Below are positions 7,938-17,855 of a stretch of DNA of 61,577 nt, one piece after another. A program made the position numbers and the translations under genes. The stretch lies in assembly GCA_949840885.1 (NCBI GenBank), contig CATKYJ010000026.1:1-61577 (forward strand). The letters are read 5' to 3'. The notes under the pieces were generated by a model. That model ran no database searches. It had not been told where the DNA came from and saw nothing but the letters and a program-made list of their open reading frames with translations. Origin of the DNA: an uncultured Acetatifactor sp. (lineage in GTDB: Bacteria > Bacillota > Clostridia > Lachnospirales > Lachnospiraceae). Position 1 is the stretch's first letter. Every line of letters starts with the position of its first letter.

Positions 7938-9071
7938 ATGAAAACCCCAAAAAGCTTCAGCCGCATCATCGCATTTTTCAAGAAAGAGACCGTGCTCTGC
8001 ATCGCCGCTGTCCTGGCGGCGGGTTCCATGTGCTTCGTACCGCCGGACAGAGGGTATCTGGAGTATCCGGATTACCGGGTGCTGGCCCTGCTGTTCGGAC
8101 TGATGCTGGTGGTGGCAGGCCTGCAGGGCATCGGGCTTTTCCGGTATCTGGGCTCCCGGTTTCTGGAGCGCATCCGGGATACCAGGCAGCTTGGCTTTCT
8201 GCTGATGGCGCTGTGCTTTTTCGGCAGTATGTTCATCACGAATGATGTTGCGCTGATCACATTTGTCCCGTTTGCCGTAATGACCCTGGAGATGGCAGGA
8301 CAGTCGAAGCGGCTGATCCATGTGGTGGTCCTGCAGACCATAGCGGCGAACCTGGGCAGCATGCTGACGCCCATCGGGAACCCGCAGAACCTGTACTTGT
8401 ACACCAGGTTTGAACTGTCCATGGGGGATTTCCTGAAATATATGCTGCCTTTGGCCCTGCTTTCCTTGGTGCTGCTGACGGCGGCTGTGGCGCTGCCTGG
8501 GAGAGAGGCATTGACCGCGGCGCGGTCGGAGAGGGCCCATGTCCCTGACGGAAAGAAGCTGGCCGTGTACATACTGCTGTTCTTGGTCTGCCTGGCCTGC
8601 GTGCTCCGGCTGCTGACCTGGCCGGTCATGCTGACTGTCCTGGTACTGGCCGTGCTCTTCACGGACAGAGAGCTGTTCGGAAAGGTGGATTATTTCCTGC
8701 TGCTGACGTTTCTGTGCTTTTTCCTGTTCATCGGCAATGCCGGGCGGATTCCGGCGGTGTCTGCCATGCTGCGGGAGCTGATAGAGGGCAGGGAGCTTCC
8801 CGTAGGCGCAGCCCTGAGTCAGATTATCAGCAATGTGCCTGCGGCCATCCTGCTGTCAGGGTTCACGGACAGCGCCAGGCCGCTTCTGTACGGGGTCAAT
8901 ATCGGCGGGCTGGGCACGCTGATCGCCTCCCTGGCCAGCGTGATCTCTTACCGGCTCTACGGCAACAGTCAGGGGGCGGGGAAAGGGGCCTATCTGAAAG
9001 CTTTCACCCTGTACAACGCTGTGTTTCTGGCGGTGCTTTATGCCGCTGCCGCGCTGTTGCTGCAGAATTGA
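7938..9071 (+). CDS. SLC13/citrate-transporter-type anion permease
   Basis: The 377-residue, highly hydrophobic protein has the ion transporter superfamily pattern: FITNDVALITFVPF near residue 103 in the first half, GNPQNLYLY near residue 150, and SNVPAAILLSG near residue 300 in the second half. Proteins of this kind carry di- or tricarboxylates, sulfate or arsenite. It is shorter than many SLC13 members and lacks an obvious cytosolic ATPase partner. The substrate cannot be read from the sequence. It has its own promoter and is followed by the promoter of the signalling cluster. Confidence 0.82.
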   Translation: MKTPKSFSRIIAFFKKETVLCIAAVLAAGSMCFVPPDRGYLEYPDYRVLALLFGLMLVVAGLQGIGLFRYLGSRFLERIRDTRQLGFLLMALCFFGSMFITNDVALITFVPFAVMTLEMAGQSKRLIHVVVLQTIAANLGSMLTPIGNPQNLYLYTRFELSMGDFLKYMLPLALLSLVLLTAAVALPGREALTAARSERAHVPDGKKLAVYILLFLVCLACVLRLLTWPVMLTVLVLAVLFTDRELFGKVDYFLLLTFLCFFLFIGNAGRIPAVSAMLRELIEGRELPVGAALSQIISNVPAAILLSGFTDSARPLLYGVNIGGLGTLIASLASVISYRLYGNSQGAGKGAYLKAFTLYNAVFLAVLYAAAALLLQN

Positions 9072-9079
9072 GAAAGGCC

Positions 9080-9108
9080 TTGAAACGCGGGCTGTTGTAT
9101 GATATACT
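9080..9108 (+). promoter_or_regulatory. Promoter of the phosphorelay cluster
   Basis: TTGAAA (9080-9085) and TATACT (9103-9108) are 17 bases apart. Just downstream, ATACG-N6-CGTAT (9118-9133) forms an inverted repeat that could be an operator. Confidence 0.55.
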
Positions 9109-9211
9109 CGATTAGATATACGAATGCGCGTATTCTTGATTTCATCGCGCTGTTGTAAAATAGACTATGGAATTAAGTCCATGTGATCGGATAAGGAGGC
9201 AAGGTGACGAT

Positions 9212-9571
9212 ATGAGACGTATTTTGGTGGTGGATGACGACAAGATGAACTTGAGGAGGACTAGGCTGATCTTGGAGAAGTATTACGACATACTGACGGC
9301 GGAATCCGGGCAGGAAGCCCTGGATAGGATCTATGACGAGGAGATCGACCTGATCCTCCTGGATATCGAGATGCCGGGCATGAGCGGAATCGAGACGTTC
9401 CAGCGCATGAAAGAGCGTGGGCTGGACATCCCGGTGATATACCTGACGGCATCCGGCTATGAGGACGATGTGATGAACGCCATCCGGCTGGGCGCGGTCA
9501 ACTATCTGAAGAAGCCGTTCCTGCCCCAAGACCTGATGGAGCGGATTGCAAAGGAGTTTGATAAGAAATGA
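9212..9571 (+). CDS. Stand-alone response regulator receiver protein
   Basis: The protein of about 119 residues is a single CheY-like receiver domain: acidic pocket VVDDDK near residue 6, phosphoacceptor aspartate in LLLDIEMPG, threonine in YLTASG and lysine in LKKPF. It has no output domain, so it probably relays phosphate or binds a partner. ATG 9212 is preferred because AAGGAGG lies upstream and the family starts right before the first strand. Its stop codon overlaps the start of the next kinase gene (ATGA), which indicates translational coupling. Confidence 0.9.
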   Translation: MRRILVVDDDKMNLRRTRLILEKYYDILTAESGQEALDRIYDEEIDLILLDIEMPGMSGIETFQRMKERGLDIPVIYLTASGYEDDVMNAIRLGAVNYLKKPFLPQDLMERIAKEFDKK

Positions 9572-12141
9572 GGACGGAATCCCAGACGAGCATGCATCTG
9601 CTGATGGCAGGGACACTCAGCATACTGAGCATGCTGTTGAGCCTGATTACGCTGACCATGTCATGGGAGCTGTGGACGATTCCCCTGATGGTGGCGGGCT
9701 GCCTGGTGGTATGGTGGCTCCATATCGGCAGGCTGGGCTCGGAAATGCTGTATGAAAATATCTGCACAGGGCTGTTGCTGCTGGAATTTTTCTTCTTCGG
9801 GGTGCATGAATCCAGCCTGTTCGACATTGCACTGGTAGCCTGTATCGTGCTTATGCTCCTGTCTCTGCTGAACAGGAAACGTCTCCTGTATATCGCAATA
9901 GCTCTGTATGTATGCCAGCTATTGTATCATTTCCTGCTGCTGCACACAATCGGCCCCCATAACAGGAACGGCGATATCCTGCGGCTGCTGATGGGTGCCG
10001 CCGGCGTGATCGGTTCGGTGATCGTAGCAGGGTATCGGATCAACAGGCGGCGGAGGGAAAGGGCAAAATACGACAGCATGCAGGAGCAGCTGGCCACGGC
10101 AGTAAGCCAGAACGCCGATTTCCTGTCCAATGTATCCCATGAGCTGCGCACCCCTGTCAATATGGTAATAGGCATCAGCGAGGTGGCGCTGGGAAAGGAT
10201 ATCTCCCCGGAGATCCGGGAGGATCTCCTGTCTATCAAGCTGGCAGGCAAACGCCTCTCGGGCCAGATCAACAACATACTGGACTACACAGAGATCGTAG
10301 AGGGTACTCTTTCCGCCACAAAGAAACCCTATGTGATCACATCCGTAATGAATGACATCATTACCATGATGGCTATGCAAAATGGCGGCAACAAGCTGGA
10401 GATGGTGTTCGACATGGATCCCAGGCTGCCGTCTCTTCTGATCGGCGACGCGGAGAAGATTTCCCATGTGCTGAGGATACTTTTGGAGAATTCCCTGAAG
10501 TTCACGGAGGAGGGCGGCATCAATCTCTGGATCGGGTTCCGGCGGGAGACATACGGAATCAATCTGCTGATCGATATCTACGACACGGGCATCGGCATGG
10601 CGCCCGATCAGCTGGAACAGATTGTAGATGATTTCTATCAGGCGGATTCCGGAAGCCGGCGCTATGTGGGGGGATTGGGGCTGGGCATTCCCATTGCCAG
10701 GGGTCTGCTCCATGCTATGGGGGGCTTCGTCCATTTCGAAAGCGCTTTGCAGAAAGGACTGCAGGTACATATCACCATACCCCAGGGAGTGGAGGACGAT
10801 GCGCCCTGCATTCAGGTGCCCGATGCCCAGAAGCTGCGCATCGCGTGCTTCTTCAAGCCCGAGCGCTACAGCCGGGACGAAGTGAGAATGTACTACGATA
10901 ATATGATACTACACCTGGTGGAGGGACTTGGCATTGAGGGGTATCAGGCCCACAACTTCGAAGGGCTTTTGAAGCTCCAGCGGGACCACAAACTTACCCA
11001 TGTGTTCATCGCTCAGACGGAATATATGGCGAACCCGCCCTATTACGAGGAACTGGCGGAGACCATTCCCGTGGCGGTGATCGCGGGGCGGGATTTTGTC
11101 CTGGAGGAGGACAGCAGGCTGCTGGTGCTGCGCAAGCCTTTCTTTGCGCTGTCCATCGTGAACCTACTGGGCGGCCAGAGGCAGAGCGACGGCTTTGAGG
11201 AGGCCAAGGCCGCGGGCCGCAGGCCTTTCACCTGCGAGGGAGTCCGGGTGCTGGCCGTGGACGATGAGGAGATGAACTTACGGGTGGCCAAAGGGGTTCT
11301 TGGCAGCTATGGCATTCAGGTGGACACCTGTCTCAGCGGGAAAGAGGCAGTGGAGAAGTGCGGCAGAAACCCGTATGACCTGATTTTCCTGGATCATATG
11401 ATGCCGGGCTTCGACGGTGTGGAGACCTTGCGGCGGATCCGTGAGATAGACGGCGGGGCGTACAAAGATCTGCCTGTGATCGCGCTGACGGCCAATACCA
11501 TCAGCGGAGCAAGGGAGATGTTTCGGAACGAGGGCTTCAACGAATTTATCCCAAAGCCCATCGAGCGCTCCGTGCTGGAGCGGGTTCTGCGCAGAGTGCT
11601 GCCGGAACACTGCATGCAGTGCGGAGCCGGGCCGGAGGACCAGGAGAGCGCAGACCGGGAGGCTCCTGTCAGGGAGGACGCGGCCCAAAAGACGATGGCA
11701 GCCCTTGAACCGGCTGTGGAAAGCGGTTCCGCTGCCAGGCTGTCCGGAAACGATGGGTCGGAAGGAGATGCGGCGGTGAAAGAACCCATCCCTGCCTACG
11801 GCTCTCTGGTGCGGGCGGGTATCAATGTGGGCATCGGGCTGGACTACTGTGGCGGGGATGAGGGGTTCTATCAGGAAATGCTGCAGATGTTCCACCAGCA
11901 GAGGGAGGAGAAAGAGGCGGAGCTGAATTCCCTCTATGAAGCCGCCAACTGGAAAGACTATGGAATCAAGGCCCATGCCCTGAAGAGCACGGCGCTGACC
12001 ATTGGCGCGGAAGCGCTCTCTGCCAGGGCAAAGGAACTGGAACTGGCGGGCAAGGGCGGAGACGAGGATTTTATCCGGAAGAACCATCCGGCGCTGCTGC
12101 AGATGTATGCGGAGGTCTGCGACAGCATAGCCGGTTTATGA
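9568..12141 (+). CDS. Hybrid sensor histidine kinase with receiver and Hpt domains
   Basis: Order of domains in the 857 residues: membrane segments (1-150), HisKA with His191 in VSHELRTP, HATPase (motifs ENSLKFTEEGG, DTGIGM, GLGLGI), a receiver-like region without a clear phosphoacceptor (about 415-540), a canonical receiver (VLAVDDEEMNL, LIFLDHMMPG, lysine in IPKPI), and a C-terminal Hpt domain with the histidine in AHALKSTA near residue 802. No extracellular sensor domain is visible; sensing probably occurs in the membrane. It overlaps the receiver gene upstream by four bases and is followed after 16 bases by another kinase. Confidence 0.92.
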   Translation: MRTESQTSMHLLMAGTLSILSMLLSLITLTMSWELWTIPLMVAGCLVVWWLHIGRLGSEMLYENICTGLLLLEFFFFGVHESSLFDIALVACIVLMLLSLLNRKRLLYIAIALYVCQLLYHFLLLHTIGPHNRNGDILRLLMGAAGVIGSVIVAGYRINRRRRERAKYDSMQEQLATAVSQNADFLSNVSHELRTPVNMVIGISEVALGKDISPEIREDLLSIKLAGKRLSGQINNILDYTEIVEGTLSATKKPYVITSVMNDIITMMAMQNGGNKLEMVFDMDPRLPSLLIGDAEKISHVLRILLENSLKFTEEGGINLWIGFRRETYGINLLIDIYDTGIGMAPDQLEQIVDDFYQADSGSRRYVGGLGLGIPIARGLLHAMGGFVHFESALQKGLQVHITIPQGVEDDAPCIQVPDAQKLRIACFFKPERYSRDEVRMYYDNMILHLVEGLGIEGYQAHNFEGLLKLQRDHKLTHVFIAQTEYMANPPYYEELAETIPVAVIAGRDFVLEEDSRLLVLRKPFFALSIVNLLGGQRQSDGFEEAKAAGRRPFTCEGVRVLAVDDEEMNLRVAKGVLGSYGIQVDTCLSGKEAVEKCGRNPYDLIFLDHMMPGFDGVETLRRIREIDGGAYKDLPVIALTANTISGAREMFRNEGFNEFIPKPIERSVLERVLRRVLPEHCMQCGAGPEDQESADREAPVREDAAQKTMAALEPAVESGSAARLSGNDGSEGDAAVKEPIPAYGSLVRAGINVGIGLDYCGGDEGFYQEMLQMFHQQREEKEAELNSLYEAANWKDYGIKAHALKSTALTIGAEALSARAKELELAGKGGDEDFIRKNHPALLQMYAEVCDSIAGL

Positions 12142-12157
12142 TATTGGGGGGTTTGTC

Positions 12158-14842
12158 ATGATTAATAAATGGCTGGAAATCATTTTTGACCACAAGATCA
12201 GCCTCAGGGAACGCATGTTCCGGCTGGTCACGGGCATCAGCATGATTGCGCTGGTCTTTATCCTGATTCTTGGCAGATTCACGGCAAATTTGATTATATT
12301 GCCGGCAAGTCTTATCTATATGTACATAGTGGCCAAGGTTAGCATCCAAAAGGAATGCATCAATACAGGGGCCACAGCCACGGTGGTGCTGCTCCTTTTA
12401 CTGTTTCCCATGGTGTTCTTCACCGGAGGCGGCATCTACGGCGGGGTGCCGGAGTGGTTCGTGCTCTGCTTCATCTATATCAGCATTACCCTGGAGGGCA
12501 GACGCAAGCCTGTGTTCTTTGCACTGTGCACCGTGGAGACTCTGGTCTGCTATTACATTGCCTATTTCCATCCGGAGCTGGTGCTGCCCAACACCACGGC
12601 CCAGGCCTATTTCGATTCCGCCCGTTCGGTGATCGTGGCTGGATTCCTCACGGGGGTGCTGCTGCTGTTCCAGAACCACCTTTATGAGGAGGAGAAGAAG
12701 CTCACCATAGAGCAGAAGAAAGAGATCGAGGAGCTGAACCAGGCGGAGAACCATTTTTTCTCCAGCATGAGCCATGAGATCCGCACGCCCATCAATACCA
12801 TCATCGGCCTCAACGAGATGATCCTGCGGGGGGAGATTTCCGAGGAGGTGGCGGAGAATGCCAGGAACATCCAGGGTGCCAGCAAGATGCTGCTGACCCT
12901 GATCAACGATATTCTGGATTTGTCCAAGATCAAATCCGGCAAGATGGAGATCGTGAACGTGTCCTATGAGACAGGGGAGTTATTTTCCGAGATCGTGAAC
13001 ATGATCTGGATCAAGGCCAGGGAAAAGGGGCTGGAGTTCAAGCTGCAGGTGGATCCCTCCATACCCAGCATGCTCTGCGGAGACGAGGTGCGCATCAAGC
13101 AGGTGCTGATCAATCTGCTGAACAATGCGGTGAAATATACGAAAGAGGGTTCCGTGACTCTGGCCGTGCGCAGTGAGCGGGTGGGCGTGAACCGGGTGCG
13201 GGTCTGGTATTCCGTGGAGGACACGGGACAGGGGGTGAAAAAGGAGAACATCCCCTATATTTTCGATGCTTTCAGGCGCGTGGACGAGAAGAAGAACCGG
13301 CACATTGAGGGTACCGGACTGGGCCTTAGCATCGTCAAACAGCTGGTGGAGCTCATGGGCGGTGAGATCAGTGTCAACAGCGTCTATATGAACGGATCCA
13401 CTTTCCTTGTGACCCTGGAGCAGGACATCATAAGCGAGAAAGAGCTGGGCACATTCACGCTGAGCTCCCGGGTGAAAGTTCACGAGGGGGAGCAGTACCG
13501 GCAGAGTTTTGAAGCGCCGAACGCCCATCTGCTGGTGGTGGATGACAATGAGATGAACCTGATGGTGGTGAGCAAGCTCCTGTCGGAGACAAAGATTCAG
13601 ATTGACACTGCCTCCAGTGGCGCGGAATGCCTGAAGCTGACCCAGTACCAGCACTATGACTGCATCCTGATGGATCATTTGATGCCGGAGATGGACGGGA
13701 TAGAATGTCTCCATGCCATCCATGCCCAGCCCGGAGGGCTGTGCCAGAATGTGCCTGTGATCGCCCTGACAGCCAATGCGGGCAGCGACAATCAGCTGCT
13801 CTACCGCAAGGAGGGCTTCAGCGGCTATCTGGCGAAGCCTATCAGCGGCGCGCTGCTGGAGGCCGCCGTGCTGAGCATCCTGCCCAGGGAGCTGGTGAAT
13901 ATGAGCGAGATAGCCAGCCAGTCCGAGATCGGAAAGGATGTACTGATCTTTGAGCAGGCGAAGCGGATCTCCCTGATGGTCACCACGGACAGCGTATGCG
14001 ATCTGCCGGAGGCTTTGAAGAAAGAGTTCGGCATCTATACATGCCCTTATTATGTCTGCACGGATCAGGGGCGGTTCCTGGACGATTCGGAGTTGATGGC
14101 GGATGAGTTGCTGGCCCATATGGCCGAGGGAAAGAAAGGCATTTCCCAGCCCCCCAGCGTGGAGGATTATGAACAGTTTTTTGCGCAGCGGCTTACGGAG
14201 GCGCAGAATGTACTCCATATCACCATGGCGAAGCATGTCAGCGAGGGATACCGCAATGCCCTGGAGGCGGCAAAGTCCTTTGAAAACGTCACAGTAGTGG
14301 ATTCGGGACATCTCTCCAGCAGCATGGGGCTGTCGGTGCTCTACGCGGCCCACATGGCGGAGAACCATGCCACCAGGGACGAGATCGTGAAGACGGTGAA
14401 GAAGCTGCGGCGGTACATTTCCTCTGCGTTCATCATCGACAGTACCCATATGATGTGCAAGGCGGGGCAGATTCCCAGAAGAGTGCAGATCATGTGCGAC
14501 GCACTGCTGCTGCATCCGGTGATCGTGCTGCGCAACAGCCGGATGTCCGTGGGCAGCATGGAAGTGGGCAGTTTCTATCATGTGATAAAGGGCTATGTCC
14601 GCAAGGTGCTGGCGAACGCCCGGAACATCGACAGGCGGATCCTGTTCATCACCTATGCGGGGATGGACGAGAAGAGTCTTGCGTACATCCAGGAGCTGGT
14701 GCGGCAGTATTGTCCTTTTGAGCGGATCTATCTGCAGAAAGCCTCCTCCGCCATCGCCAGCAACTGCGGGCCGGGATCTTTTGGGCTGCTGTTCATGAAG
14801 AAGAACGAGGTGGGGATCTCCTTTTCGGAGGCGTCCAGGTGA
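12158..14842 (+). CDS. Hybrid histidine kinase fused to a C-terminal DegV (fatty-acid-binding) domain
   Basis: Domains in the 894 residues: membrane segments (1-180), HisKA with His206 in MSHEIRTP, HATPase (NNAVKYTKEGS, DTGQGV, GTGLGLSIV), a receiver (LLVVDDNEMNL, CILMDHLMPEMDG, LAKPI; about 455-575), then from residue 605 a complete-looking DegV domain. The DegV part shows TTDSVCDLP, ISQPPS, VVDSGHLSSSMGLS and GPGSFGLLF, which align with the family's ligand-binding signatures. DegV/FakB proteins bind a fatty acid for phosphorylation by FakA. The fusion suggests that fatty-acid or lipid status feeds into the phosphorelay. No Hpt domain is present, unlike the two sister kinases. Confidence 0.93.
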   Translation: MINKWLEIIFDHKISLRERMFRLVTGISMIALVFILILGRFTANLIILPASLIYMYIVAKVSIQKECINTGATATVVLLLLLFPMVFFTGGGIYGGVPEWFVLCFIYISITLEGRRKPVFFALCTVETLVCYYIAYFHPELVLPNTTAQAYFDSARSVIVAGFLTGVLLLFQNHLYEEEKKLTIEQKKEIEELNQAENHFFSSMSHEIRTPINTIIGLNEMILRGEISEEVAENARNIQGASKMLLTLINDILDLSKIKSGKMEIVNVSYETGELFSEIVNMIWIKAREKGLEFKLQVDPSIPSMLCGDEVRIKQVLINLLNNAVKYTKEGSVTLAVRSERVGVNRVRVWYSVEDTGQGVKKENIPYIFDAFRRVDEKKNRHIEGTGLGLSIVKQLVELMGGEISVNSVYMNGSTFLVTLEQDIISEKELGTFTLSSRVKVHEGEQYRQSFEAPNAHLLVVDDNEMNLMVVSKLLSETKIQIDTASSGAECLKLTQYQHYDCILMDHLMPEMDGIECLHAIHAQPGGLCQNVPVIALTANAGSDNQLLYRKEGFSGYLAKPISGALLEAAVLSILPRELVNMSEIASQSEIGKDVLIFEQAKRISLMVTTDSVCDLPEALKKEFGIYTCPYYVCTDQGRFLDDSELMADELLAHMAEGKKGISQPPSVEDYEQFFAQRLTEAQNVLHITMAKHVSEGYRNALEAAKSFENVTVVDSGHLSSSMGLSVLYAAHMAENHATRDEIVKTVKKLRRYISSAFIIDSTHMMCKAGQIPRRVQIMCDALLLHPVIVLRNSRMSVGSMEVGSFYHVIKGYVRKVLANARNIDRRILFITYAGMDEKSLAYIQELVRQYCPFERIYLQKASSAIASNCGPGSFGLLFMKKNEVGISFSEASR

Positions 14843-14880
14843 GGGGGAATCCACTTTCACAAGGATGGCCGAACCCGACA

Positions 14881-14897
14881 GTCTATCTTCGATAGAC
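14881..14897. promoter_or_regulatory. GTCTAT-N5-ATAGAC dyad upstream of a kinase promoter
   Basis: This 17-bp dyad has the same arms and spacing as the two operators ahead of the BlaI-type gene at 1385 and 1411. It ends 11 bases before the -35 box of the next promoter. The arms extend to seven bases (GTCTATC/GATAGAC), so a small transcript hairpin is the alternative. Confidence 0.55.
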
Positions 14898-14908
14898 CGG
14901 CCTTAATC

Positions 14909-14937
14909 TTGACATATGAGTCAAAATATACTATGAT
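14909..14937 (+). promoter_or_regulatory. Near-consensus promoter for the 7TM hybrid kinase operon
   Basis: TTGACA (14909-14914) and TATGAT (14932-14937) are separated by 17 bases. It starts a second transcription unit inside the signalling cluster. Confidence 0.72.
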
Positions 14938-14996
14938 ATGGATGGAGTAAATCGGAAATCCGATATGCGCTATTTTCCAGGGCAGGGGGCACAGAT

Positions 14997-17855
14997 ATGG
15001 TAAACTTGGTCATCGGGCTGGAGTGCTTTGGCATATGCCTGACTTTTATCGCGCTGATTCTCCTGCTCAACGGAGAGGGGGCCAGGGAACAGAAGTTCCT
15101 GATCTTCATAATGTGCGGCTCTCTGGTGCAGAACGTGGGCTATCTGCTGGAGCTGACCGCTCCTACGGTGGAGGCCGCTGTCACGGCAGTGACGGTGGAG
15201 AACGTAGGCTCTGCTTTTGTGCCATTGTTCTATTGCTGGTTTACCTATCTCTATTGCAGCGCTGCCCCGCCAAAGATTCTATTGCGGATTCTGGCCATTG
15301 TCAACTTCTTTATACTGCCCACGGTGTTCTTTAACTGGTACGGCCTTTTTTACAGGGAGGTCAGGTGGATGACGGCTCCGGACGGATTCCACTATGTCAG
15401 CATCACCTACGGCCCGCTTTACACCCTTTTCATGTTCACCCGCATCATCATTCCCTATGGGCTGTGTATGTTTACCCTGGCCCGGGCTATCCGTGTGCGC
15501 TCGGACCGGCAGGTGAACCGCCAGTACTGGACGATTCTGGGGATTTCCACTTTGCCGGTGATCGTGCTGGCGGGTTATGTCTTCAAGCTGGTGAAGGTGT
15601 TCGACTTTACGCCTATGACGCTGGCCATTTCCATGTCCATGGTGGTCATCGTGGTGTGGAGCAGGAGGAATTATGATTTCCGCCATCTGGCGGCGGAAAA
15701 GGTGCTTGAGAACCTGGGGGACGGGGTGATCGCCCTGGACGACCATGACCGTCTGGTGAGCTACAACAGGGCCGCCGCGGATATCTTTACCTGCCTGCCC
15801 GCCCACAAGCTGGGAGAGAACATCCGGGTGCTGGAAGAATTCCGGGAGGAGATGCTTAACGAGGATATCCCCCAGAGCTTTTCCATCAACGGCCAGCATT
15901 ACGAGAGCCACAGCAAGAAGATCATAGACGAGAATGGTAAAAAGCAGGGCTGCGTCATATTGATTCTGGATATGACCGATATTAAGGCCTATATCAATGA
16001 AATCAAGCGGGTGCGCCAGCAGGCGGAGAAGGCCAGCATTGCCAAAAGCGAATTCCTGGCCAATATGTCCCATGAAATCCGCACGCCCATGAATGCCATC
16101 ATAGGATTGAATGACATCATCATGGAGGAGTGCTCGGACACCCAGATCTACGGATATGCCAAGAACGTGCAGTCCGCGGCCAGGAACCTGTTGGCCATCA
16201 TCAATGACATTCTGGACTTGTCCAAGGTGGAGGCGGGCAAAATGGAGCTGGTGCTCTCGGATTACTACATAAAAGTGGTGGCGGATGAAATCGTGGGCAT
16301 GATGGACATGGCCGCTTCCCAGCATGGGCTGATTTTGAAGTATGAACTGGACAATCGCATTCCCTGCGGCTACAGAGGCGACCAGGGGCGGATCAAGCAG
16401 ATTTTGATCAATATCTTAAGCAACGCCATAAAATTCACCAAGAAAGGGTATGTGCGCATCGACATCGCCGGGGAACCCGGAGAGAAAGAGGATGAAGAAC
16501 TGCTCACTTTCCGGGTGGAGGACACGGGCTGCGGCATCCGGGAGGAAGATCTGGGCAAGATCTTCGAGGATTTCCGGCAGGTGGATTCCAAGCGCAACCG
16601 AAGCGTGGAGGGCACGGGGCTGGGCCTGGCCATCGTGAAGCAGCTGGTGGAGCTGATGGACGGCACTATCCGAGTGGACAGTACCTACGGTAAGGGGACT
16701 TTGGTCACCATCGCCATCCCCCAGAGGATAACGGACGGCACCCCCGTCTGCGAGATGCCGGAGATCTCCCAGACAGAACAGAGAGAGGGAGAAGCCTTTA
16801 CGGCGCCGGGCATCAAGGTGCTCATCGTGGACGACAATGTGATCAACCGCAAGGTGGCCAGAGGATTCCTGAAAAACTACGAATTCGACCTGACGGAGGC
16901 GGAGAGCGGGCCGGAGGCCATCGAACTGGTGCGGGACAATCGATACGATATCATCTTCATGGATCATATGATGCCCATGATGGACGGCATCGAGGCCACG
17001 GAGATCATCAGAAGGGACTGCGGGGAGAACGGCTCCGCCCCAGTCGTGATTGCTCTCACTGCCAATGCCATGGAGGGCATGCGGGAGCAGTTTCTGAGCA
17101 ACGGGTTCCAGGACTTCATCGCCAAGCCCTTGGACAGGAAAGAATTGAACCATCTGTTGCTGCGCTGGGTGCCGGAGAAGTACAGGCAGACAGAGACGGA
17201 AAGCGGCGGAGAGGACAGTCAGTGGAATCCGGAGTCCATCCATATCGAGGGATTGGACATGAAAGCTGCTATGCAGTACTTCTCCGGTGACCAGGAGGAG
17301 TTCCTGGATCTCCTGGAGCTTTATCATATGGACGGAAAGCGTAAGACGGAACTGCTGAGCCAGCTTGCGGACGCGGATATCCAGCGCTACCAGATTGAGG
17401 TGCATGGCCTTAAGAGCGCCTCTGCCAATATCGGAGCCATGGAGCTCTCCGCCCTGGCCAGGGCTCAGGAGAATGCCGCTGCGAAAGGGGACAGCGCCTT
17501 TATCGCCCGGGAGTTCCCTGCGTTGCTGAAAGCATACGAAGCGCTTCTGCAGAATATCCAGTCTTTCCTGGAGCAGAGAAAGCAGGAGGGTGATGCGGAC
17601 GGCGCAAAGCTTCCTCCCCTGACCGCGCAGGAACTTAAGGAACAGATAGGCACGGCGCTGGATCAGCTGGAGCATTTCCGGTCCAGGGAATGTGCGGACA
17701 GGGTGGAGGAGGTCCTGCACCACGAGCTGCCTGAAGAGATACAGGGACGCCTGCAGCAGATACAGGTCCAGCTTAAGCTGTATGAAGATGATAATGCCGA
17801 AGAGCTGTTGCGACAGCTTCTGGCCATATTTGAAAAGGAGGAAGAGCGCAAATGA
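14997..17855 (+). CDS. Hybrid histidine kinase with 7TM N-terminus, PAS, receiver and Hpt domains
   Basis: The 952-residue protein begins with seven hydrophobic segments (1-220) as in kinases with the histidine kinase N-terminal 7TM region. A PAS domain follows (about 225-335, ending LILDMTDIKAY), then a short coiled coil, HisKA with His359 in MSHEIRTP, HATPase (SNAIKFTKKGY, DTGCGI, GTGLGLAIV), a receiver (VLIVDDNVINR, IIFMDHMMPMMDG, IAKPL) and an Hpt domain with VHGLKSAS near residue 803. About 90 more residues at the end are helical and acidic and match nothing I recognise. The gene overlaps the next receiver gene by four bases. Confidence 0.92.
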   Translation: MVNLVIGLECFGICLTFIALILLLNGEGAREQKFLIFIMCGSLVQNVGYLLELTAPTVEAAVTAVTVENVGSAFVPLFYCWFTYLYCSAAPPKILLRILAIVNFFILPTVFFNWYGLFYREVRWMTAPDGFHYVSITYGPLYTLFMFTRIIIPYGLCMFTLARAIRVRSDRQVNRQYWTILGISTLPVIVLAGYVFKLVKVFDFTPMTLAISMSMVVIVVWSRRNYDFRHLAAEKVLENLGDGVIALDDHDRLVSYNRAAADIFTCLPAHKLGENIRVLEEFREEMLNEDIPQSFSINGQHYESHSKKIIDENGKKQGCVILILDMTDIKAYINEIKRVRQQAEKASIAKSEFLANMSHEIRTPMNAIIGLNDIIMEECSDTQIYGYAKNVQSAARNLLAIINDILDLSKVEAGKMELVLSDYYIKVVADEIVGMMDMAASQHGLILKYELDNRIPCGYRGDQGRIKQILINILSNAIKFTKKGYVRIDIAGEPGEKEDEELLTFRVEDTGCGIREEDLGKIFEDFRQVDSKRNRSVEGTGLGLAIVKQLVELMDGTIRVDSTYGKGTLVTIAIPQRITDGTPVCEMPEISQTEQREGEAFTAPGIKVLIVDDNVINRKVARGFLKNYEFDLTEAESGPEAIELVRDNRYDIIFMDHMMPMMDGIEATEIIRRDCGENGSAPVVIALTANAMEGMREQFLSNGFQDFIAKPLDRKELNHLLLRWVPEKYRQTETESGGEDSQWNPESIHIEGLDMKAAMQYFSGDQEEFLDLLELYHMDGKRKTELLSQLADADIQRYQIEVHGLKSASANIGAMELSALARAQENAAAKGDSAFIAREFPALLKAYEALLQNIQSFLEQRKQEGDADGAKLPPLTAQELKEQIGTALDQLEHFRSRECADRVEEVLHHELPEEIQGRLQQIQVQLKLYEDDNAEELLRQLLAIFEKEEERK

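Noticed and set aside
12980..14860. 626-residue open frame on the minus strand across the kinase-DegV gene
   Set aside because: It is a shadow of a GC-rich, well-supported kinase gene; its His/Gln/Leu-rich composition matches no fold.
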